Below, one piece after another: positions 60,201 through 64,000 of a stretch of 64,000 nt of DNA. Position numbers and translations under genes: made by a program. Under the pieces are notes generated by a model. It had not been told where the DNA came from, did not search any database, and worked only from the letters and a program-made list of their open reading frames with translations. Numbering within the stretch: position 1 is the stretch's first letter; each line of letters begins with the position of its first letter. Origin of the DNA: Candidatus Cloacimonas sp. (lineage in GTDB: Bacteria > Cloacimonadota > Cloacimonadia > Cloacimonadales > Cloacimonadaceae); the NCBI GenBank assembly GCA_023227825.1, contig JALOCJ010000005.1, positions 1 through 64,000 on the forward strand, given 5' to 3'.

Positions 60201-60533
60201 ATGAATAAAGTAATCTCTGCCTGCGGAATTAATTGTTTCCAATGTGAAGCATATCTTGCTACCCAAGATGATGATTGGCAAAAAAAAGTGGATATTGCTA
60301 AGCGTTGGAGCGAACATTATCAAGGCAAAATTCAACCTGAAGACATTAGTTGTGATGGTTGTATGAGTGAAGGAGCAAAATTTTCTTGGTGTGGATTGTG
60401 TCCTATTCGTTTATGCACAATAGAAAAAGGATACAAAAGCTGTGCTGAATGCTCGGATTTTCCCTGCGAAAAAACTGAATATGTATACCAAGTAGATCCC
60501 TCAGCTAAAGAAAACATAGAAAGTATGAGATAA
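60201..60533 (+). CDS. DUF3795 cysteine-rich protein
   Basis: From ATG 60201, with GAGGAG 8 nt upstream, the protein has 110 aa: MNKVISACGINCFQCEAYLA and so on. Eleven or so cysteines are paired (CGINCFQC, CDGC, CGLCPIRLC, CAECSDFPC), a pattern of the DUF3795 family, which probably binds zinc or an Fe-S cluster. Function is unknown. The longer frame from 60153 lacks a ribosome site. It stands alone between divergent coaX and convergent cyclase genes. Confidence 0.85.
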   Translation: MNKVISACGINCFQCEAYLATQDDDWQKKVDIAKRWSEHYQGKIQPEDISCDGCMSEGAKFSWCGLCPIRLCTIEKGYKSCAECSDFPCEKTEYVYQVDPSAKENIESMR

Positions 60534-60637
60534 AATCCGTATATTTTCACATAATCCTATTTGTGCATATTACTTTAACTCCCATTATGCTTTAAAATGG
60601 TGTTATAATTCTTACCAACTTAGGATAAGTCCTCAAT

Positions 60638-60714
60638 TATGCCTTTATCTACCCTTAATCACTCCTTAATAATTAACGCTTGATTAAGGGTTGATTAACT
60701 GGTAATCTACTCTT
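60638..60714. repeat. 77-nt inverted repeat of 11-nt units (element E)
   Basis: Units are TATGCCTTTAT, CTACCCTTAAT, CACTCCTTAAT, AATTAACGCTT, GATTAAGGGTT, GATTAACTGGT and AATCTACTCTT. CCCTTAATC pairs with GATTAAGGG, and the outer words pair with one offset. It lies in the 531-nt convergent gap between the DUF3795 and cyclase genes. The rest of that gap has GATTACCAAA/GATTACTAAA direct words near 60736-60770 and nothing I can name. Confidence 0.65.
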
Positions 60715-61064
60715 TCCATAAGGGGAATTGTATTTGATTACCAAAAACGGCAAATCTGATTACTAAAAATTACCAATAGAATTTTTTAAAGGTAATTCTG
60801 ACAATCATTTTTTCAAACGATGCTGATCACCTTTTTTGAAATCGGTTACTAACACCCCAATTATCCTACATTGAGATGCTCAAAATCCTCTGTAAAGAAG
60901 ACAGGGGAAACACCTAGGCATCAGGTAGAAGTTATTTTATAAAAAAATAATAGGATGGATTCTGGCTTGCTTGAAAGATGACAATAAAGACAGATAGGAC
61001 ATCAAGAATCGGGGTAAAGTTTCGTAATCAATATCACTAATAAATCATTCAGAACAGTCATAGT

Positions 61065-63245
61065 TTATTTGTTGTCAAATTGCCAGCAGCCATCCCAGGT
61101 TTTCCAATCAATAATATTCAAACGCTGCAGCATAATTTTACTTGGTTCATCTGTTGGCAAAACATTTAAGACCTCTTTAAAAAGGGTTTCTGCCTGGTTT
61201 TTTTGTCCACTAATCATCAATTCCAAAGCGGATTCATATTTCCTATAAGCAGAATATAACTCAGGTTGTTTCTGCATATTTTCAAGGGTATCAATAACCT
61301 CATAAATTTCACAAGGTTCTAATTTACCTTTAACTTTCACCTTATCCATTTTACGACAAAAGAAGGTTTTGCTCACTGCATTATAGGTATATGCATCAAT
61401 TATAACAGTAGTAAGATAAAATTTATTCAGTCCTTCCAAGCGGGAACCGAAATTCATTTTATCGCCAATGCCGGTATAGTTGAAAATTCTATCAGAACCA
61501 ATATTGCCTACAATCACTTCTCCCGTTGCAATACCGATGCCAATCCGGAAATTTTTCAGCGCGGGATGGTTTTTATTTGCTTCTTTGATGTCTAAAGCAA
61601 TTTGGCGAATGGCAAGAGCACTTTGAACGGCATTTTCCTCAAAACCGAGATAAGATACCGGTGCTCCATACAAAGCTAAAATAGCATCTCCGACATATTT
61701 ATCCAAAGTTCCACGATTGGCGATGATTGTTTGAGTTGCCAAATTAAAATAGTTATTCATAAAGCAGGTTATTTCTGCGGGAGTTAATTGTTCACAAAGC
61801 GAAGTAAAACTGCGCACATCAACATACATAATGCTGATATATTTCTTTTCTCCACCCACTTTCAATTTTTTTGGTTCTTTCATTATTTCCCGGATAACTG
61901 CGGGAGAAACATAATGCTCAAAAGCATCTCTAACCATTCTTTTTTCTTTACCCTGCTCGTGTGCTTGAGTTATAAATAATGCTAAAAAGCCAAAAAACCA
62001 GGGAACAAGTGTAGTTGTATAATTATAAATATAACTCCCTTTCACATAAAGTAGATATACAGCAGGAATGGAAAGCAGAGAAATAAATAAAAAAATGCTA
62101 ATAGACACAAATGGCTTACTGCGGGGAATAAAGATAGCCATAATTGTTAAAGCTAAAATATTAATTATTAGTAACAAGCGGAAATCCACCCATCGCACAT
62201 AATTTTCTTCCATAACATTCCTGATAAATGTAGCATGTAACTCCACGCCGGGAAAGTATTTATCCAGAGGAGTTATTTTACTGTCCTTCAATCCATAAGC
62301 AGAAGACCCCACTAAAATAAGCCGGTCTTTAAAATAGCCGGGGGAAATTCTTTTTAATATCACATCAGAAAAAGAAACATAGCGAAAGGTTTTATCGGGA
62401 CCTCCCTCACCATAATACTTGAAAAAAAATAAACCCTCGGAATTAAGAGGTAATTCTCTCACAACTTTCTTGCCGGAAATCAACTGACAATTCTTATTTA
62501 ATTTTATCTTATCTATACCTAACAAATCCAGACATAACTGCATACTGAAATTGGTGTAGGCATTTTTACCATATTGAAAAAAAAGAGGATAAGCGTGAAT
62601 TTTACCTGAAACATCGGGATCAATATTAGCAAAACCAATTCCTCTTGCCGAATTTGTAAATTGAGGAATGGGAGGTATTGGATATTGCAACTGCAAAGAA
62701 TACTTGGGCTGAACATTCCAGGCAGTTAATTTATCGGGAAGAGCTCCTGTATAAGAAGGATAATTACTATTAAACATTGCCAGATAAACCATTCCGGCAT
62801 TTTCAATTGCCTGGACAAAACTATCATCTGTGCTTAAAGCATCCATAATTATATCCGGATTAACTTTTAGACCTTCAAATTCCGGACGCAACCTTTGCCT
62901 GGCATATCCCTGAATACTGTCACTTTCAGTAAAAAGCACATCAAAAGCAATAGCGAGGGGTTCATCAGCAGATAAAATATTAACCAAATCGGCAAAAAAC
63001 AAACTGGGCCAGGAAGAGAATTGTCCTAAAACCTTAATGCTTTTTTCGTTTATATCAACAATGCAAATTTGGTCATAAACTCCTTCATATTCATTATAGG
63101 TAAGCGCATTATGCACTTTCAGAATAGTATCGTAAATGCTTAAATCCAAACTTCTTAATAAAATGCTGATAACCGGAAGTTGCGGCAACAATACACCGCT
63201 AATTAATACTATCAAAGCAATTAGAAAATAACGAAAACGGGACAT
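61065..63245 (-). CDS. CHASE2-domain class III adenylate cyclase
   Basis: This 726-aa membrane sensor has an N-terminal helix, a CHASE2 extracytoplasmic domain (about 30-345; VDINEKSIKVLGQFSSWP then AIAFDVLFTE), three membrane helices (about 350-425) and a cyclase domain (about 460-640). The cyclase has metal Asp in MYVDVRSFTSL and in KYVGDAILALYG, and the transition-state Asn/Arg in MNFGSRLE. Lys in DKYVGD with Thr in NYTGIGD favours ATP over GTP. A short helical tail follows. It is 14 nt after a FecR-like gene, a pairing seen with CHASE2 proteins. Confidence 0.88.
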   Translation of the reverse strand: MSRFRYFLIALIVLISGVLLPQLPVISILLRSLDLSIYDTILKVHNALTYNEYEGVYDQICIVDINEKSIKVLGQFSSWPSLFFADLVNILSADEPLAIAFDVLFTESDSIQGYARQRLRPEFEGLKVNPDIIMDALSTDDSFVQAIENAGMVYLAMFNSNYPSYTGALPDKLTAWNVQPKYSLQLQYPIPPIPQFTNSARGIGFANIDPDVSGKIHAYPLFFQYGKNAYTNFSMQLCLDLLGIDKIKLNKNCQLISGKKVVRELPLNSEGLFFFKYYGEGGPDKTFRYVSFSDVILKRISPGYFKDRLILVGSSAYGLKDSKITPLDKYFPGVELHATFIRNVMEENYVRWVDFRLLLIINILALTIMAIFIPRSKPFVSISIFLFISLLSIPAVYLLYVKGSYIYNYTTTLVPWFFGFLALFITQAHEQGKEKRMVRDAFEHYVSPAVIREIMKEPKKLKVGGEKKYISIMYVDVRSFTSLCEQLTPAEITCFMNNYFNLATQTIIANRGTLDKYVGDAILALYGAPVSYLGFEENAVQSALAIRQIALDIKEANKNHPALKNFRIGIGIATGEVIVGNIGSDRIFNYTGIGDKMNFGSRLEGLNKFYLTTVIIDAYTYNAVSKTFFCRKMDKVKVKGKLEPCEIYEVIDTLENMQKQPELYSAYRKYESALELMISGQKNQAETLFKEVLNVLPTDEPSKIMLQRLNIIDWKTWDGCWQFDNK

Positions 63246-63259
63246 TAATGCTCTTGCTT

Positions 63260-63931
63260 TTATTTTTCCGGTGGCAAACTATCCAGCGCGGAACTATCCG
63301 GAAAATCCTCCTTCAGCTGTTTTATGTGTTTTTGAAGATTAACTTTATCTCCCAGTTCATCATAAATCATTATCAAACAAGTATGAGATAATTCTGCATC
63401 TTTATCCAGAGGTGACTGTTCAATTACCTTTTCAAAAATCTCTATAGCTTGGGGATAATTCTTAGCATCCATATAATTCAGAGCATCCTTAACTTTATAT
63501 TTCGGTTCAGAATACCAGAATAACTCACTTTCGGGAATAATCTCTTCTTCTTCTCTTCGGATTCCGGCAACCTGATTGGCTTCGCGTTTTTCATTTTGAA
63601 CTCTGAGATTATTGATTCTATCTCGCAAATTAATCCGGTAATTAGGATTGTTTAAAGCATCTGTCTGTAGCTTACTAATGTTGATTTGAGTATTGGCATT
63701 AATAACAGATTTTATGCCATTATTCCATTGAATCTCAGCTTTGGAATCGGGACCTGTTTTAATATAACCCTCAGGTTCCACTTCCATATTCAAAGTTGCT
63801 GGTTTATAGGTGAGATTTAGTGATGTTTTATATTGAACCTCACCCACTAAAAAACGGATTTTACCTACAGGGGCAGGAAAAAGGCATAATATTATTCCTG
63901 CAAAAGTGATAAGAAGCATAGTTTTCTTCAT
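63260..63931 (-). CDS. FecR-domain protein with TPR-like C-terminus
   Basis: The 223-aa protein has a signal peptide (about 1-20). A FecR-like beta domain follows (about 24-90; VGKIRFLVGEVQYKTS, IKTGPDSKAEIQWNNG, INANTQINIS). Residues about 150-215 form TPR-like helices (ALNYMDAKNYPQAIEIFEKV). It is secreted, probably periplasmic. It precedes the CHASE2 cyclase by 14 nt and may provide the periplasmic signal sensed by it; this is inference. AGGAGA precedes ATG 63931. Confidence 0.8.
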   Translation of the reverse strand: MKKTMLLITFAGIILCLFPAPVGKIRFLVGEVQYKTSLNLTYKPATLNMEVEPEGYIKTGPDSKAEIQWNNGIKSVINANTQINISKLQTDALNNPNYRINLRDRINNLRVQNEKREANQVAGIRREEEEIIPESELFWYSEPKYKVKDALNYMDAKNYPQAIEIFEKVIEQSPLDKDAELSHTCLIMIYDELGDKVNLQKHIKQLKEDFPDSSALDSLPPEK

Positions 63932-64000
63932 TTTTTTTACTCTCCTATATATAACAAATCGGAATATATATTTTGATTTACATTACGCAGAAGGTTTTTA

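Overview
The window is a gene-dense, AT-rich bacterial chromosome segment. Lipoproteins, an MCE lipid-transport operon and a giant SprA/Sov-type outer-membrane protein show a diderm. SprA together with amino-acid-fermentation genes points to the FCB group, and the overall gene content resembles Candidatus Cloacimonas (Cloacimonadota). That assignment is from memory and unverified. I see no phage, transposase, CRISPR or rRNA, and one tRNA.

Layout. 1-1481: panD-panC (pantothenate). 1975-2061: tRNA-Leu(UAG). 2094-10301 (+): trigger factor, clpP, clpX, an M24 aminopeptidase, coaD, dnaB, an orphan MlaE-like permease and a thiamine-type binding lipoprotein. 10619-12646 (-): M29 aminopeptidase. 12983-23424 (-): an eight-gene run with cysteine desulfidase-like protein, urocanase, UTP-glucose-1-phosphate uridylyltransferase, MCE protein, lipoprotein/beta-barrel fusion, STAS-MlaE fusion, MlaF-like ATPase and dihydrofolate reductase, whose start is non-canonical. 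23711-25594 (-): DUF1848 protein and a small membrane protein. 25887-28370 (+): leuS. 28962-43581 (-): fused S10-spc-alpha ribosomal operon from rpsJ to rplQ with secY, map, infA and rpoA, preceded by a candidate leader ORF. 44065-52440: methyltransferase, lipoprotein, RlmD-like methyltransferase, HtpX, MATE exporter, ornithine aminotransferase and Era. 52668-59892 (-): sprA and coaX. 60201-60533: DUF3795 protein. 61065-63931 (-): FecR/TPR protein and CHASE2-adenylate cyclase.

The least explained content is between the genes. (1) Five 77-nt inverted repeats built as seven 11-nt units (1560, 12871, 28547, 48507, 60638). (2) A modular two-hairpin family joined by TTCCGG, with compensatory stem changes, at four loci, mostly between convergent genes and sometimes supplying stop codons (10403, 24745, 44771-45570, 52484). 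It includes a 319-bp tandem duplication. (3) A third small hairpin after dnaB and era, flanked at dnaB by a 22-bp direct repeat. (4) Minisatellites with 7-, 8- and 9-nt periods. (5) A possible three-way-junction RNA at 28677-28793. Several genes carry notable details: ClpP has Asn for the catalytic Asp, folA lacks any ATG/GTG/TTG start that keeps the fold, and era begins right after a terminator.
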